Positions 5,678 through 5,854 of a DNA stretch of 5,854 nucleotides are shown piece after piece (position 1 is the stretch's first letter; every line of letters starts with the position of its first letter). Below the pieces are notes generated by a model that searched no databases, was not told where the DNA came from, and saw nothing but the letters and a program-made list of their open reading frames with translations. The DNA comes from Moorella sp. UBA4076. GTDB taxonomy: Bacteria > Bacillota > DSM-521 > Neomoorellales > Neomoorellaceae. The stretch lies in the NCBI GenBank assembly GCA_002383405.1, contig DFYS01000143.1:1365-7218 (forward strand), given 5' to 3'. The translations under genes and the position numbers were made by a program.

Positions 5678-5854
5678 TCATTCTTTTACCGGCACTAGCC
5701 TCAATTTATCCAGGCCGGCTTTTTTTAACTTCCGCCACAGGGTTGTCGGGCTGATACCTAAAATCTCGGCCATCCTTTTCTTATTCCAGTTGACTTCCTC
5801 GCCGATGGCCTGGATTAATTCCACCTCATTATTGGCAAGTGCTGCGGCGAGAGG
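5678..5854 (-). CDS. C-terminal end of a Fis-HTH regulator, likely sigma-54 activator (partial)
   Basis: The reverse strand is open from the window edge to TGA at 5680-5678 and encodes the last 58 residues of a larger protein. The segment NWNKKRMAEILGISPTTLWRKLKKAGL is a Fis-type helix-turn-helix, closely resembling the MARSLGISRTALWKKL end of the complete activator in this window. This C-terminal type is typical of sigma-54 enhancer-binding proteins, but the ATPase and sensor domains lie outside the window, so that class is inferred. The gene runs convergent to the TRAP operon and shares its terminator. A short basic tail (KLRLVPVKE) follows the HTH. Confidence 0.8.
   Translation of the reverse strand, partial: PLAAALANNEVELIQAIGEEVNWNKKRMAEILGISPTTLWRKLKKAGLDKLRLVPVKE

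Overview
The window reads as a chromosomal stretch from a moderately GC-rich Gram-positive anaerobe, most likely class Clostridia of a Moorella or Desulfotomaculum-like kind. This is inferred from strong AGGAGG-type ribosome sites, a GTG start, a lipoprotein-type binding protein and transport genes under sigma-54 control; genus cannot be fixed from the sequence alone. It holds one complete sigma-54-dependent activator gene, a complete three-gene TRAP transporter operon (binding protein, small and large membrane subunits), and the 3' end of a second activator-type gene on the opposite strand.

Layout: 1-128 is non-coding DNA with short palindromes that could be activator sites. A textbook -24/-12 sigma-54 promoter lies at 129-144. 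Its 5' leader is interrupted by a 131-bp element (173-303) with 12-bp perfect terminal inverted repeats beginning GTAA and flanked by an exact 8-bp direct repeat, the signature of a small non-autonomous insertion of IS66 type. The regulator (371-2299) has a PrpR_N sensor domain, a PAS-like domain, a sigma-54 AAA+ domain with an intact GAFTGA motif, and a Fis-type HTH. A second -24/-12 promoter (2379-2394) and a purine-rich leader of about 175 nt precede dctP (2581-3651), dctQ (3754-4233) and dctM (4331-5635). A strong hairpin sits between dctP and dctQ. A 13-bp-stem hairpin (5641-5670) closes the operon and also faces the convergent gene at 5678-5854.

Working model: the activator senses a small ligand through its PrpR_N and/or PAS domain and drives RNA polymerase-sigma-54 at the TRAP promoter, and probably at its own promoter too. 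The TRAP system would then import a carboxylate-like solute using an ion gradient. Substrate and ligand cannot be named from the sequence. The most unusual parts are the element inside the regulator's leader, a near-identical 16-mer hairpin found both inside that element and across the regulator's start codon, and a sharp codon-composition change inside the regulator gene. I see no CRISPR array, tRNA or rRNA.
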